From NCBI RefSeq assembly GCF_963678195.1, contig NZ_OY782759.1, positions 2,046,001 through 2,110,000 of the forward strand: a DNA stretch of 64,000 nucleotides, written 5' to 3'. Below the pieces are notes generated by a model. It was not told the origin of the DNA. It made no database searches and saw nothing but the letters and a program-made list of their open reading frames with translations. The DNA is from an uncultured Hyphomonas sp. (GTDB taxonomy: Bacteria > Pseudomonadota > Alphaproteobacteria > Caulobacterales > Hyphomonadaceae). Positions 1-9,020 of this stretch are shown piece after piece. Numbering within the stretch: the first letter of the stretch is position 1; every line of letters starts with the position of its first letter. The position numbers and the translations under genes were made by a program.

Positions 1-174
1 GGCGACACTGTCTCTTCCGGCGATGTCATTGCCGAGATCGAAACCGACAAGGCGACGATGGAAGTCGAAGCCGTCGATGAAGGCACGCTCGCCAAGATCC
101 TCGTGCCGGAAGGCACTGAAGGGGTGAAGGTCAACTCGGTGATCGCCGTGCTGGCGGAAGAGGGTGAAGATGCC
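1..174 (+). repeat. Lipoyl-domain coding repeat, partner at 1401-1574
   Basis: The DNA coding the lipoyl domain of pdhB (1-174) is closely similar, about four bases in five by eye, to the segment coding the lipoyl domain of pdhC at 1401-1574. Both encode GDT(V/I)SSGD(V/I)IAEIETDK and continue to [12 protein letters not shown] with no length difference. It is a direct repeat inside two adjacent genes, best explained by domain duplication and possibly kept similar by gene conversion. Confidence 0.8.
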
Positions 175-1308
175 GGTAGCGTCGAGGCAAAAAAGTCGCC
201 TGACAGCAGCCCCGTGCCTGAAACCGAAAAGAAAGATGAAGCGCCCGCCTCCGAAGGCGCCGCTGCGCCGGATGCACCAGAGGTCGAAGTGCTCTCGGAT
301 CCTTCAATTCCGGAAGGTACCAGCTTTACAGAGACAACCGTCCGCGACGCGCTGCGTGACGCCATGGCCGAGGAAATGCGGCGGGATGAGGACGTCTTCC
401 TGATGGGCGAGGAAGTCGCCCAGTATCAGGGCGCCTACAAAGTCTCCCGCGAACTGTTGCAGGAATTCGGTGACCGCCGTGTGGTCGATACGCCGATCAC
501 GGAGCATGGCTTTGCCGGCCTCGGCGTCGGTGCGGCCTTTGCGGGCCTGAAGCCGATTGTCGAATTCATGACCTTCAACTTCGCCATGCAGGCAATCGAC
601 CAGATTGTGAACTCGGCGGCCAAGACGCTCTATATGTCCGGCGGGCAGATGGGCTGTCCCATCGTGTTCCGCGGCCCGAATGGCGCAGCCGCCCGCGTCG
701 GCGCGCAGCACAGCCAGGACTATTCCTCCTGGTATGGTCATATTCCGGGCCTGAAAGTGGTGGCGCCTTATGACGCCGCCGATGCGAAGGGCCTGCTGAA
801 GGCAGCCATCCGCGATCCGAACCCGGTGATCTTCCTGGAACATGAACTACTCTACGGCCATTCCTTCCCGGTGCCGGATCTGGATGACCATGTCCTGCCG
901 ATCGGCAAGGCGGCCATCAAGCGTCAGGGCACGGATGTGACACTGGTCGCGCATTCCCGCATGGTCGGCTTCGCGCTGGAAGCTGCCGAGAAACTGGCAG
1001 AGCAGGGGATCGACGCCGAAGTCGTCGACCTGCGCACCATCCGCCCGCTCGACACGGCCACCGTGATCGAAAGTGTGAAGAAGACGAACCGCATCGTCTG
1101 CTGTGAGGAAGGCTGGCGCTTCATGGGCGTCGGCGCGGAGATCGCCGCCACCGTCACCGCCGAAGCCTTCGATTATCTAGACGCCCCGCCGGCCCGCGTG
1201 CACCAGAAAGATGTGCCGCTGCCCTACGCCGCCAACCTCGAAGCCCTGAGCCTGCCGAACGCCGACGATATCGTCGAGGCGGCGCTCAAGGTCTGCTACG
1301 TGAAGTAA
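1..1308 (+). CDS. pdhB: Pyruvate dehydrogenase E1 component subunit beta with N-terminal lipoyl domain (5' partial)
   Basis: The reading frame is open from base 1, so the true start lies upstream of the window. It carries the thiamine-dependent E1-beta half of pyruvate dehydrogenase, which with E1-alpha decarboxylates pyruvate and acetylates lipoyl groups. The first ~60 residues are most of a lipoyl domain with the motif ETDKATME; the lipoyl-lysine codon is at 49-51. An acidic/alanine-rich linker follows, then the transketolase pyrimidine-binding and C-terminal domains from about base 330 ([13 protein letters not shown] onward). A lipoyl domain fused to E1-beta is known in alphaproteobacteria. 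pdhC starts 14 nt downstream in the same direction, so this is an operon. pdhA is expected just upstream. Confidence 0.95.
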   Translation, partial: GDTVSSGDVIAEIETDKATMEVEAVDEGTLAKILVPEGTEGVKVNSVIAVLAEEGEDAGSVEAKKSPDSSPVPETEKKDEAPASEGAAAPDAPEVEVLSDPSIPEGTSFTETTVRDALRDAMAEEMRRDEDVFLMGEEVAQYQGAYKVSRELLQEFGDRRVVDTPITEHGFAGLGVGAAFAGLKPIVEFMTFNFAMQAIDQIVNSAAKTLYMSGGQMGCPIVFRGPNGAAARVGAQHSQDYSSWYGHIPGLKVVAPYDAADAKGLLKAAIRDPNPVIFLEHELLYGHSFPVPDLDDHVLPIGKAAIKRQGTDVTLVAHSRMVGFALEAAEKLAEQGIDAEVVDLRTIRPLDTATVIESVKKTNRIVCCEEGWRFMGVGAEIAATVTAEAFDYLDAPPARVHQKDVPLPYAANLEALSLPNADDIVEAALKVCYVK

Positions 1309-1322
1309 GGGGACAAGATACC

Positions 1323-2693
1323 ATGTCCATCAACATCACCATGCCGGCGCTCTCTCCCACGATGGAAGAAGGCACGCTATCCAAATGGCTCGTCAAGGAA
1401 GGGGACACGATCTCCTCAGGCGACATCATCGCCGAGATCGAGACCGACAAGGCCACGATGGAAGTCGAGGCCGTGGATGAAGGCACGGTCGCCAAACTCC
1501 TGGTCGATGCCGGAACCGAAGGCGTGAAGGTCAACGCCGTCATCGCCGTCCTGGCAGAAGAGGGCGAGGATGCCAGCTCGGTCGAAGTGCCGGATGCGAA
1601 GGCCGCACCGGAGCCCGCCAAGGAGCCTCCTAAAGAGGCAAAGAAAGAGTCATCTGAAGACACGCCGAAGTCAGACAAAGTCACGGCGAAGTCCGATGTG
1701 GTCATGGATAAGTCCGGTAAGGTCGGTGGCAGTCAGGGCAAAAAAGAGCTCGCGACCACGCCGCTGCCGTCCGCAAACACCGCTGACGGGCGCATCAAGG
1801 CGAGCCCGCTGGCGCGCCGGATTGCGGACATGAAAGGCATCGACCTGTCAGACATTTCAGGTACGGGCCCGCGCGGCCGGATTATCAAGCGCGACGTGGA
1901 AAACGCGAAGCCAAGTGCCGTGCCATCTGCAGCATCTGCAGCAGCGCCGAAGCCGGATGGCCTGATCCTGCCGCAGGTCCTCGACGACCGTATCTACGCG
2001 CCGGACAGCTATGAGCTGAAACCGCTCGACGGCATGCGCAAGACGGTGGCCCGCCGCCTGACCGAAAGCTTCATGCAGGTTCCGCACTTCCCGCTGAATG
2101 TTGACCTCAACCTCGACCGTCTGCTCGCCTCGCGATCTGCAATAAATGCAGCAGCACAGAAGGGGATCAAGATCTCGGTCAACGACATGCTGATCAAGGC
2201 CGCGGCCCTCGCCCTGATCGACGAGCCGGACTGCAATGCCAGCTACACCGACAAGGGCATCGCCTATCACAAGCACGCAAATGTCTCGGTCGCCGTCGCC
2301 ATTGATGGCGGCCTGATAACGCCGGTGATTTTTGAGGCGGAAGAAAAAGGCCTCTCCGAGATTTCGAAGGAAATGAAGGATCTGGCAGAGCGCGCCCGGG
2401 AGCGTAAACTGAAGCCGCAGGAATATACCGGCGGGACGTTCTCGATCTCGAATCTCGGCATGTTCGGCATCAAATCCTTTGCCTCGATCATCAATCCGCC
2501 GGAGGGCATGATCCTCTCCGTCGGCGCCGGCGAGAAGCGCGCTGTGGTCAACGCCAAGGGCAATGTCGAGGCCGCCACCATCATGAGCGTCACGCTCACC
2601 TGCGACCACCGCGTTGTTGGCGGCGCAGAGGGCGCCAAATGGCTGCAGGCCTTCAAGCGCTACGTTGAAACGCCTGAAGCGATGCTCCTCTAG
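1323..2693 (+). CDS. pdhC: Dihydrolipoyllysine acetyltransferase, E2 of pyruvate dehydrogenase
   Basis: The 456-residue E2 core transfers acetyl groups from lipoamide to CoA. Visible domains are one lipoyl domain at about residues 1-80 with lipoyl Lys43 (ETDKATME), a Lys/Ser/Pro-rich linker, a peripheral subunit-binding domain at about 160-195 ([20 protein letters not shown]), and the catalytic acyltransferase domain from about 225 to the end, with the active-site motif TCDHRVVGG. The start is preceded by AAGGGGACAAGATACC, a good ribosome site. It sits between pdhB and lpdA with gaps of 14 and 15 nt, so the three are cotranscribed. The linker segment at residues 100-145 is unusually rich in Lys, Ser and Asp for an E2 linker. 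Family assignment is secure. Confidence 0.97.
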   Translation: MSINITMPALSPTMEEGTLSKWLVKEGDTISSGDIIAEIETDKATMEVEAVDEGTVAKLLVDAGTEGVKVNAVIAVLAEEGEDASSVEVPDAKAAPEPAKEPPKEAKKESSEDTPKSDKVTAKSDVVMDKSGKVGGSQGKKELATTPLPSANTADGRIKASPLARRIADMKGIDLSDISGTGPRGRIIKRDVENAKPSAVPSAASAAAPKPDGLILPQVLDDRIYAPDSYELKPLDGMRKTVARRLTESFMQVPHFPLNVDLNLDRLLASRSAINAAAQKGIKISVNDMLIKAAALALIDEPDCNASYTDKGIAYHKHANVSVAVAIDGGLITPVIFEAEEKGLSEISKEMKDLAERARERKLKPQEYTGGTFSISNLGMFGIKSFASIINPPEGMILSVGAGEKRAVVNAKGNVEAATIMSVTLTCDHRVVGGAEGAKWLQAFKRYVETPEAMLL

Positions 2694-2708
2694 GCCGGAA
2701 GGAAACCC

Positions 2709-4124
2709 ATGAGTACCCAATACGACCTCATCGTGATCGGTTCCGGTCCCGGCGGCTATGTGACCGCGATCCGGGCTACGCAGCTTGGCCTGAAGACGGC
2801 TATCGTCGAGCGCGATGCCCTTGGCGGCATCTGCCTCAACTGGGGCTGTATCCCCACCAAGGCGCTGCTGCGTTCGGCTGAGGTGCTGTATCTTGCGAAA
2901 CACGCCAAGGATTTCGGGCTCGTCATCGACAAGGCGGACTTCGATTTGGAAGCGGTCGTAAAGCGCTCTCGCGGCGTGGCGAACCAGCTGTCGAACGGCG
3001 TGAAGTTCCTCATGAAGAAGAACAAGATCGACGTTCTGGAAGGCACTGCACGCCTTGAGAAAGGGGCGCCTGCGCCGAAAGTCATCGTGAAGGGCAAGGA
3101 CGGGAAGGATACATCGTACCAGTCCAAGCACGTCATCCTCGCCACCGGCGCCCGCGCGCGTGACATCCCGCAGGCTGGCCTCGTTGCGGACGGCAAACTT
3201 GTCTGGACCTATCGCGAAGCCATGACGCCTGATGTGATGCCGAAGCGGCTGCTGGTCATCGGCTCCGGTGCCATCGGGATCGAGTTTGCGAGCTTCTATA
3301 ACGAGCTGGGTGCGGAGACGACTGTCGTCGAAGTCATGGACCGCATCCTGCCGGTGGAAGACGAGGAAATCTCGAAGCATGCCGAGAAGGAATTCAAGAA
3401 GCAGGGAATGAAGATCCTGACCGGCACGCAGGTCGGCAATTTGAAGCCCGGCAAGAATACCGTCACCGCCGAGATCACCGGCAAGGATGGTAAGAAGGAG
3501 TCGCAGGAATTTGACCGCGTCATCCTGGCCGTCGGCATCGTGGGCAATGTCGAGGATCTCGGCCTTGAGGCCCTCGGCGCAAAGATCGAGAAAACCCACG
3601 TTGTGGTCGACGGCCATGGCAAGACCGGCGTGCCCGGCCTCTATGCCATTGGCGACCTGACCGGTCCTCCCTGGCTCGCCCATAAGGCCAGCCATGAAGG
3701 CGTTATGTGCGTTGAGGGTATCGCCGGCAAAGGCCATGGTGAGAAGTTCGATCCGTGGAACGTGCCCGGCTGCACCTATTCGCACCCGCAGGTCGCCAGC
3801 GTCGGCCTCACGGAGAAGGCGGCGAAGGAGAAAGGCTACGACATCAAGGTCGGCCGCTTCCCCTTCATCGGCAACGGCAAAGCCATTGCCCTCGGCGCAC
3901 CGGATGGGTTCGTGAAGACAGTCTTCGACAAGAAAACCGGTGAGCTGCTCGGCGCGCACATGGTCGGCGCGGAAGTGACTGAGCTGATCCAGGGCTATGT
4001 CATTGCCCGGCAGGGCGAGCTGACGGAACAGGACCTCGCGCACACTGTCTTCCCACACCCAACGCTGTCGGAAATGATGCACGAATCCGTGCTCGATGCA
4101 GAAGGCCGTGTTCTCCACACCTAA
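2709..4124 (+). CDS. lpdA: Dihydrolipoyl dehydrogenase (E3)
   Basis: A 471-residue FAD-dependent disulfide oxidoreductase that reoxidises dihydrolipoamide and makes NADH. The N-terminal FAD-binding motif is GSGPGGY. The redox-active disulfide is Cys42/Cys47 in GGICLNWGCIPTK. A second Rossmann motif (GSGAIGIEFASF) binds NAD, and the C-terminal catalytic His-Glu pair is in FPHPTLSEMMHE. AGGAAGG precedes the ATG. As last gene of the pdhBC-lpdA operon it most likely serves the pyruvate dehydrogenase complex, though E3 can be shared with other 2-oxoacid dehydrogenases and the glycine cleavage system. Confidence 0.96.
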   Translation: MSTQYDLIVIGSGPGGYVTAIRATQLGLKTAIVERDALGGICLNWGCIPTKALLRSAEVLYLAKHAKDFGLVIDKADFDLEAVVKRSRGVANQLSNGVKFLMKKNKIDVLEGTARLEKGAPAPKVIVKGKDGKDTSYQSKHVILATGARARDIPQAGLVADGKLVWTYREAMTPDVMPKRLLVIGSGAIGIEFASFYNELGAETTVVEVMDRILPVEDEEISKHAEKEFKKQGMKILTGTQVGNLKPGKNTVTAEITGKDGKKESQEFDRVILAVGIVGNVEDLGLEALGAKIEKTHVVVDGHGKTGVPGLYAIGDLTGPPWLAHKASHEGVMCVEGIAGKGHGEKFDPWNVPGCTYSHPQVASVGLTEKAAKEKGYDIKVGRFPFIGNGKAIALGAPDGFVKTVFDKKTGELLGAHMVGAEVTELIQGYVIARQGELTEQDLAHTVFPHPTLSEMMHESVLDAEGRVLHT

Positions 4125-4203
4125 GCGCGCCACAGCCGCTTCCTTGCCCTTGCGCAGTCCCGCCTGATACGCAGGATGCGTGCATCAAGGTCAGGGGTTG
4201 CAG

Positions 4204-5349
4204 ATGATCGGAAGACTAGCCGCGTGTATGGTTGTGGTAGCGGGACTGGCGGCATGTGCGCCGAAGCCTGCGCCTGAAGAGGACAAGCCGGTCGTGACTG
4301 AACCTGCCGCAGACCTGCCGGAACCGAGGGAAGGCGTGGTCACAGACCGTTTCGCGCGTCTCGCGCTTGCCTGCGTTCACAAGGAATACCCGAACAAGAT
4401 CGGGCACCTCATGAATTCCGATGCTGATGCCGGTACACCTCGGGAATTCCACCCGGCCTTCTACGGCTGCTTCGACTGGCATTCATCGGTACATGGTCAC
4501 TGGCTGCTTGTGCGCATTCTCAACACCGATCCGGACACGCCTTACCGTCCGGCGATCATCGACGCGCTGTCGCAAAGTTTCACACCGGAAAACATTACTG
4601 GCGAACTGGCCTACTTCGAGTCGCCAGACCGAGCGGGCTTCGAACGTCCCTATGGCCAGGCCTGGTTCCTGCAGCTGATGGGCGAGCTGCGCGAAGCTGA
4701 TTTCCCGGAGGCCGCAACCTGGGTCGAAACCCTCACTCCGCTGGAAGACCAGATAGAGGCGAATACGTCAGCCTGGCTCGACAAACTGGTTTATCCGATC
4801 CGCATTGGCACCCACAATCAGACGGCCTTCGCGTTCGGCCTCATGCTGGATTGGGCGGATATGGCAGATCGCATGCAATTCCGGGAGAAGCTGGCCGCCA
4901 AGGTGCTGGGCTTCTACGAGAAAGACGTAAACTGCCCGCTAGCCTATGAACCTTCGGGCGAGGACTTCCTGTCGCCCTGCCTGATGGAAGCAGACCTCAT
5001 GCGCCGCGTTATGGGCACAGAGCAATATGCCGCCTGGCTGAGCCTGTTCCTGCCACAGATCCCGGTGGATGGCAGCGCCGACTGGCTGGAGCCCGGCATG
5101 GTGCTCGACCCGTCGGACGGCAAACTCGTCCACCTCGATGGTGTGAATCTCTCCCGTGCCTGGGCGCTTGAGGGCATCGCCTCAGCCCTGCCTCCAAGCG
5201 ACCCCCGACGGGCCGCGTTGCTGGCCGCTGCAGCGCGCCATAAGGAAACCGGTATCGCGGCCGTCAGCGACACGCACTATTCGGGTAGCCACTGGCTCGC
5301 GAGCTTTGCGACCTATCTCGAAACCCAGCGGGGCATTCGCAGTCAATGA
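4204..5349 (+). CDS. DUF2891 family lipoprotein
   Basis: A 381-residue protein beginning MIGRLAACMVVVAGLAAC. The lipobox GLAAC after a hydrophobic stretch predicts a lipoprotein. An in-frame ATG lies 24 nt upstream (4180) but would put extra residues before the signal peptide, so 4204 is preferred. The remainder resembles DUF2891 proteins: FHPAFYGCFDWHSSVHGHW near the N terminus, repeated Trp/His/Asp positions such as IRIGTHNQTAFAFGLMLDWA, and a closing SDTHYSGSHWLASFATYL segment. No reaction is established for the family; the conserved His/Trp helical pattern recalls alpha/alpha-toroid glycan-acting folds, which is inference. It overlaps the next gene by ATGA, implying translational coupling. 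Confidence 0.8.
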   Translation: MIGRLAACMVVVAGLAACAPKPAPEEDKPVVTEPAADLPEPREGVVTDRFARLALACVHKEYPNKIGHLMNSDADAGTPREFHPAFYGCFDWHSSVHGHWLLVRILNTDPDTPYRPAIIDALSQSFTPENITGELAYFESPDRAGFERPYGQAWFLQLMGELREADFPEAATWVETLTPLEDQIEANTSAWLDKLVYPIRIGTHNQTAFAFGLMLDWADMADRMQFREKLAAKVLGFYEKDVNCPLAYEPSGEDFLSPCLMEADLMRRVMGTEQYAAWLSLFLPQIPVDGSADWLEPGMVLDPSDGKLVHLDGVNLSRAWALEGIASALPPSDPRRAALLAAAARHKETGIAAVSDTHYSGSHWLASFATYLETQRGIRSQ

Positions 5350-6554
5350 AACTGCCTTTCGGCCCCGGAGCGCTCGTTGCGGCCGCCTTCATAGGGCCGG
5401 GTACCGTCACCGCCTGTACGCTGGCTGGCGCAAACTTTGGCTACGCCCTGATCTGGGCGCTGGTCTTTGCGACCATCGCGACCATGGTTTTGCAGGACAT
5501 GGCAGCCCGACTGGGTATCGCCAGCGGCAAAGGGCTGGGCGAGGCACTTATCGCGCCCGGAACGCCAATCGTACTGAAATGGCTGTCAGTGGCTCTGGTT
5601 ATGGCGGCATTGGCCCTAGGTAATGCTGCATATGAAGCGGGTAATCTCTCCGGCGGTGCTCTGGGGGCAGGGGCCGCGTTTGGTTTGCCAGAAACAGCCC
5701 AGCGCGGGATTGTCTGGGCACTCGCGGCACTGGCGGCGGTGGTTATTCTGATCGGGCGCTACAAGCTGCTGGAGCGGCTTCTGGTCGGATTGGTCATCCT
5801 GATGAGCCTCGCATTTGCAGGCAGCCTGTTTCTGGTTCGCCCGGATGTAACGCAAATGTTCATGGGCCTCAGGCCGGGTTTGCCGGAAGGCAGTCTTCTG
5901 ACGGCAATTGCCCTCATCGGGACAACGATCGTTCCCTATAATCTCTTCCTGCACGCAGCCTCCGTCCGCGAGAAATGGCCGGAGGGCGGGCCCGAAGCGC
6001 TACGCGCCGCCAGCGCGGACACGCGTGCCTCGATTGGCCTTGGCGGGTTGATCTCGATCCTGATCCTTTCAACGGCTGCGGCCAGCCTCTTCGGCTCAGG
6101 TATGCAGATACAAGGGGCAGCCGATATGGCCGCAAGTCTGGAGCCGGCCTATGGGCCGCTGGCACGCCTGCTGGTTGGCGCAGGCCTTTTGGCGGCAGGC
6201 TTGTCATCTGCGGTGACAGCCCCGATTGCGACGGCGTACGCTGTTTGTGAGGTCACCGGTCTGCGCAATCGCGGACAGGCATTCCGGGGAATCGCTTTGG
6301 CCGTCCTTGCCATCGGAACAATCGTTGCGTCGCTCGGTCTGAAGCCAGTGAACCTGATCTTGGTCGCCCAGGTTGCGAATGGTATCTTGCTGCCGATCGT
6401 CGCTGTGTTTCTGATTGTCACAATGAACCGGAAATCCATTCTCGGGGAGCATGTGAATGGTCTCTGGAGCAACATTCTGGGGAGCATCGTTGTTCTGATT
6501 GCCAGTGGCTTTGGATTGAGACTTGTTCTCCGGGCATTCGGAGTCTGGCCATGA
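5346..6554 (+). CDS. NRAMP-related membrane transporter lacking canonical metal ligands
   Basis: A 402-residue protein with about 11 hydrophobic helices and an NRAMP-like layout (PF01566 type). In canonical NRAMP metal transporters helix 1 has Asp-Pro-Gly-Asn and helix 6 has Met-Pro-His; here the aligned positions read Gly17-Pro-Gly-Thr20 and Val196-Pro-Tyr198, so the Asp, Asn and Met known to bind Mn/Fe are absent. It overlaps the DUF2891 gene by 4 nt at the start and pxpA by 4 nt at the end. An NRAMP-like gene beside ycsF/kipI/kipA is also known in Bacillus. The transported substrate is therefore uncertain: a different cation, or an organic compound linked to 5-oxoproline, is possible. Confidence 0.82.
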   Translation: MKLPFGPGALVAAAFIGPGTVTACTLAGANFGYALIWALVFATIATMVLQDMAARLGIASGKGLGEALIAPGTPIVLKWLSVALVMAALALGNAAYEAGNLSGGALGAGAAFGLPETAQRGIVWALAALAAVVILIGRYKLLERLLVGLVILMSLAFAGSLFLVRPDVTQMFMGLRPGLPEGSLLTAIALIGTTIVPYNLFLHAASVREKWPEGGPEALRAASADTRASIGLGGLISILILSTAAASLFGSGMQIQGAADMAASLEPAYGPLARLLVGAGLLAAGLSSAVTAPIATAYAVCEVTGLRNRGQAFRGIALAVLAIGTIVASLGLKPVNLILVAQVANGILLPIVAVFLIVTMNRKSILGEHVNGLWSNILGSIVVLIASGFGLRLVLRAFGVWP

Positions 6555-7303
6555 GGTCTTCGATTTGTCTGAACGCAGATGTGGGCGAATTGCCGGGGCC
6601 TGAAGGCCGGGCACTTGATCGGGCAATCCTGGATGTCGTGACCCGATGCAGTATCGCTTGCGGAGGTCATGCTGGAGATGACGAAACGATGGAGGCAACT
6701 ATCCGCGCCGGGCATGCCCGGGGCGTGAGAATTGGCGCACACCCGTCTTATCCTGACCGTGAAGGTTTCGGCCGGTCACGGGCAAACATCGGTGATGAAG
6801 ACCTTTTCCGTTCCCTGATGTCCCAGGTCAGGACGTTGAAAGCGATCGCTCGGGAACGAAACGCGGTGATTGCTCACCTCAAGCCGCATGGCGCTTTATA
6901 CAATGACGCAGCGAAGAGTGAGCCCCTCGCAGAACGCGTGGTCTCCCTGTGCCTCGAAACGGATATACCGGAACTTATCGGGCCGCCGGAGTCAGAGCTG
7001 GAAGCGAGCGCAAAACGGGCTGGCCTTGTTTTTGTCCCTGAGGCATTTGCGGACCGGTCTTATGAGGCCGATGGCAGCCTGACGCCCCGGACCATGGAAG
7101 GGGCATTGATCACCGATGATGCCCGCCAGTTGGAACAGGTCCTCAATTTGATTGAGACCGGACATGTCACTGCGCGCACAGGAGAAATGATCAAAGTGTC
7201 AGCCGATACAATTTGTCTGCACGGAGATACGCCCGGTGCTGCCCGTGCAGCGCACCTCCTCAAGACGTCTTTGCTGGACCGCGGCGTAACGATCGAGGCG
7301 TGA
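6551..7303 (+). CDS. pxpA: 5-oxoprolinase subunit A (LamB/YcsF family)
   Basis: A 250-residue LamB/YcsF protein. Motifs include ICLNADVGE near the N terminus, CGGHAGDDETM, and GAHPSYPDREGFGR, which belong to the family's metal-binding barrel. With PxpB and PxpC it forms the bacterial ATP-dependent 5-oxoprolinase that opens 5-oxoproline to glutamate, clearing a spontaneous damage product of glutamine and glutathione-type peptides. ATGA overlap with the upstream transporter and a 3-nt gap to pxpB indicate a tightly coupled operon. Length matches the family (about 250). Confidence 0.93.
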   Translation: MRSSICLNADVGELPGPEGRALDRAILDVVTRCSIACGGHAGDDETMEATIRAGHARGVRIGAHPSYPDREGFGRSRANIGDEDLFRSLMSQVRTLKAIARERNAVIAHLKPHGALYNDAAKSEPLAERVVSLCLETDIPELIGPPESELEASAKRAGLVFVPEAFADRSYEADGSLTPRTMEGALITDDARQLEQVLNLIETGHVTARTGEMIKVSADTICLHGDTPGAARAAHLLKTSLLDRGVTIEA

Positions 7304-7306
7304 GAC

Positions 7307-7939
7307 ATGATCGATTGCGATATTGCTCTTCTCGGCGATGACGCGGTGTCCCTGCGACCGGCCTATAGAGAGCATCGCCATACGCTTGCGCAGTCTCTGC
7401 GCGAAGGCGGGCGCTGGGTGGATGTCGTGCCTGGAAAAGAGGTTGTGGCTGTGCGGTTCGACCCTCTGGTCACGGCGCCTGCAGAAGCAATTGCCGGTCT
7501 TGAAGATTGGTTGAAAAACTATGATGGGCAGTCATCCGGAGCAGGGGAGCCGATAGAGCTCGTATTGGACATATCCGCCGCAAATGCTCCGGACCTTGAA
7601 GCCCTGGCTCAACAGAACAAATTGTCGCCGGAGGCATTCCTGCAGAAAGTTATTCAGAGCGATCTGGTCGTGGACATGCTCGGTTTCACCCCGGGCTTTG
7701 CCTATGTCGACGGTGTGGATAAGAGCCTGGTGGCAGAACGCCTATCCGTACCCAGAGTAAAGGTGCCAGCCGGTTCGGTAGGACTACTGAGTGGTCAGAT
7801 CGGATTGTATGCTCTCGAAGGGCCGGGCGGTTGGCCGATTATTGGCCGCCTGAACGAAAAGCTGTTCGACGCAGAGAAACGAAATCCGTTCCTGCTGCAG
7901 GCGGGGCAACCGATTTCCCTGAAGCTGGCAGCCAGTTGA
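7307..7939 (+). CDS. pxpB: 5-oxoprolinase subunit B (KipI family)
   Basis: A 210-residue allophanate-hydrolase subunit 1 / KipI-family protein. The typical segment DMLGFTPGFAYVDGVD and the C-terminal AGSVGLLSGQIGLYALEGPGG-like region (positions 7765-7830) identify it. The first ~90 residues form the diverged N-terminal domain. It partners PxpC in the ATP-dependent half of 5-oxoprolinase. In Bacillus the homologue KipI also inhibits a sporulation kinase; nothing here suggests that role. pxpC starts one base after the stop. Confidence 0.9.
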   Translation: MIDCDIALLGDDAVSLRPAYREHRHTLAQSLREGGRWVDVVPGKEVVAVRFDPLVTAPAEAIAGLEDWLKNYDGQSSGAGEPIELVLDISAANAPDLEALAQQNKLSPEAFLQKVIQSDLVVDMLGFTPGFAYVDGVDKSLVAERLSVPRVKVPAGSVGLLSGQIGLYALEGPGGWPIIGRLNEKLFDAEKRNPFLLQAGQPISLKLAAS

Positions 7940-7940
7940 T

Positions 7941-8870
7941 ATGAGCTTCATTGTACTAAAACCGGGGCTTCAAACGACGCTGCAAGCATCGCCACGACAT
8001 GGATTTCGTCATATGGGCGTGCCGGCGTCGGGGCCCGCAGATCCTCTCTCCATGGCGCTTGCAAACAGATTGGTCGGCAATCGTTCGGATACTTGCTCGC
8101 TGGAAATTCCGTACGGTGTATTTTCGCTGGAAGCAAAGGCGGAAGCAAAAATTGCGGTGACGGGCGCCCCGGTAGCAGTCCTGATAGATGGCAATGTCGC
8201 GCCGATGCACAAGACTCTTTCGGTGCGGGCAGGGGACGCGATAGAGCTCGGTCCGGCTGAAACAGGCGCACGAGTATATCTGTCTGTCGCGGGTGGCTTC
8301 ACGGGGAACGCATTTCTGGGAAGCACGTCGACCTATCTGCCAGCCGGGTTTGGCGGACAGGAAGGGCGTGCGCTCAAGAACGGAGATGTGCTTTCCGTAT
8401 GTAACCCAGACACCAACCCGGTTGATCTGGAGACGCCTGAACAAATGCGGCAGGTCTTTTCTCACGGATTCGCGTTGCGGTGTGCCCCGGGGCCGGATGA
8501 AGACCTGATTGCCGGCTGGGATCGCATACAGGATTTCGTGGCCTCACGCCGCGCTGACAGAACCGGCATTGAAGTCACGGGCTCCTGGCCACAATTGCAG
8601 AATTCAGCACTGAAACCGAGCGCGCCCATATTTCCCGGTGGGATCCAGCTTACGCCATCCGGCGCGGCTTTCGTCCTGCTACAGGACGCGCAGACCACGG
8701 GCGGCTACCCACACGTTCTACAGGTCGCTCATGCCGACCAGCACCTGCTCGGGCAAATCCGGCCGGGTGACCGAATTCAGTTCCTGAAAAGGACTCCTGA
8801 AGAAGCGGCAGAAGATCTGCGGGAGAAGGTGGCGTACTTCAGAGACTGGTTACCTGATTTGCATCTCTAA
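7941..8870 (+). CDS. pxpC: 5-oxoprolinase subunit C (KipA family)
   Basis: A 309-residue allophanate-hydrolase subunit 2 / KipA-family protein: FIVLKPGLQTTLQ at the N terminus, RHMGVPASGPADP, and the late motif LQDAQTTGGYPHVLQVA are characteristic. With PxpA and PxpB it completes 5-oxoprolinase. The gene ends the plus-strand operon; its stop codon overlaps the stop of ccoS on the other strand by 4 nt (8867-8870), so the two operons converge with no space for a conventional intergenic terminator. Confidence 0.92.
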   Translation: MSFIVLKPGLQTTLQASPRHGFRHMGVPASGPADPLSMALANRLVGNRSDTCSLEIPYGVFSLEAKAEAKIAVTGAPVAVLIDGNVAPMHKTLSVRAGDAIELGPAETGARVYLSVAGGFTGNAFLGSTSTYLPAGFGGQEGRALKNGDVLSVCNPDTNPVDLETPEQMRQVFSHGFALRCAPGPDEDLIAGWDRIQDFVASRRADRTGIEVTGSWPQLQNSALKPSAPIFPGGIQLTPSGAAFVLLQDAQTTGGYPHVLQVAHADQHLLGQIRPGDRIQFLKRTPEEAAEDLREKVAYFRDWLPDLHL

Positions 8871-9019
8871 AGCGGTTTGTCTTCATCATCGATGAGGATG
8901 CGATTGGCAGACCCAACGGGATCATCGAATTGCCCCGAACGCACAGACCAGATGAACGCGCCCAATCCGAGCAGGCCCATGAAAAGGGCAATCGGGATGA
9001 GAAAGAGAATACCGCTCAT
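8867..9019 (-). CDS. ccoS: Cytochrome oxidase maturation protein CcoS
   Basis: A 50-residue single-helix membrane protein starting MSGILFLIPIALFMGLLG and ending with a short acidic tail, matching CcoS/FixS in size and layout. The in-frame ATG at 9058 would lie inside ccoI; the ATG at 9019, one base after the ccoI stop, is the likely start. CcoS is needed with CcoI for haem/copper insertion into the CcoN subunit of cbb3 oxidase. It is the last gene of the ccoGHIS unit. Confidence 0.9.
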   Translation of the reverse strand: MSGILFLIPIALFMGLLGLGAFIWSVRSGQFDDPVGSANRILIDDEDKPL

Positions 9020-9020
9020 A

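Noticed and set aside
1857-4133. 758-codon open frame antisense to pdhC and lpdA
   Set aside because: It is a shadow produced by GC-rich third positions; the translation is low-complexity with many His/Asp/Arg and has no family features, while both sense genes are certain.
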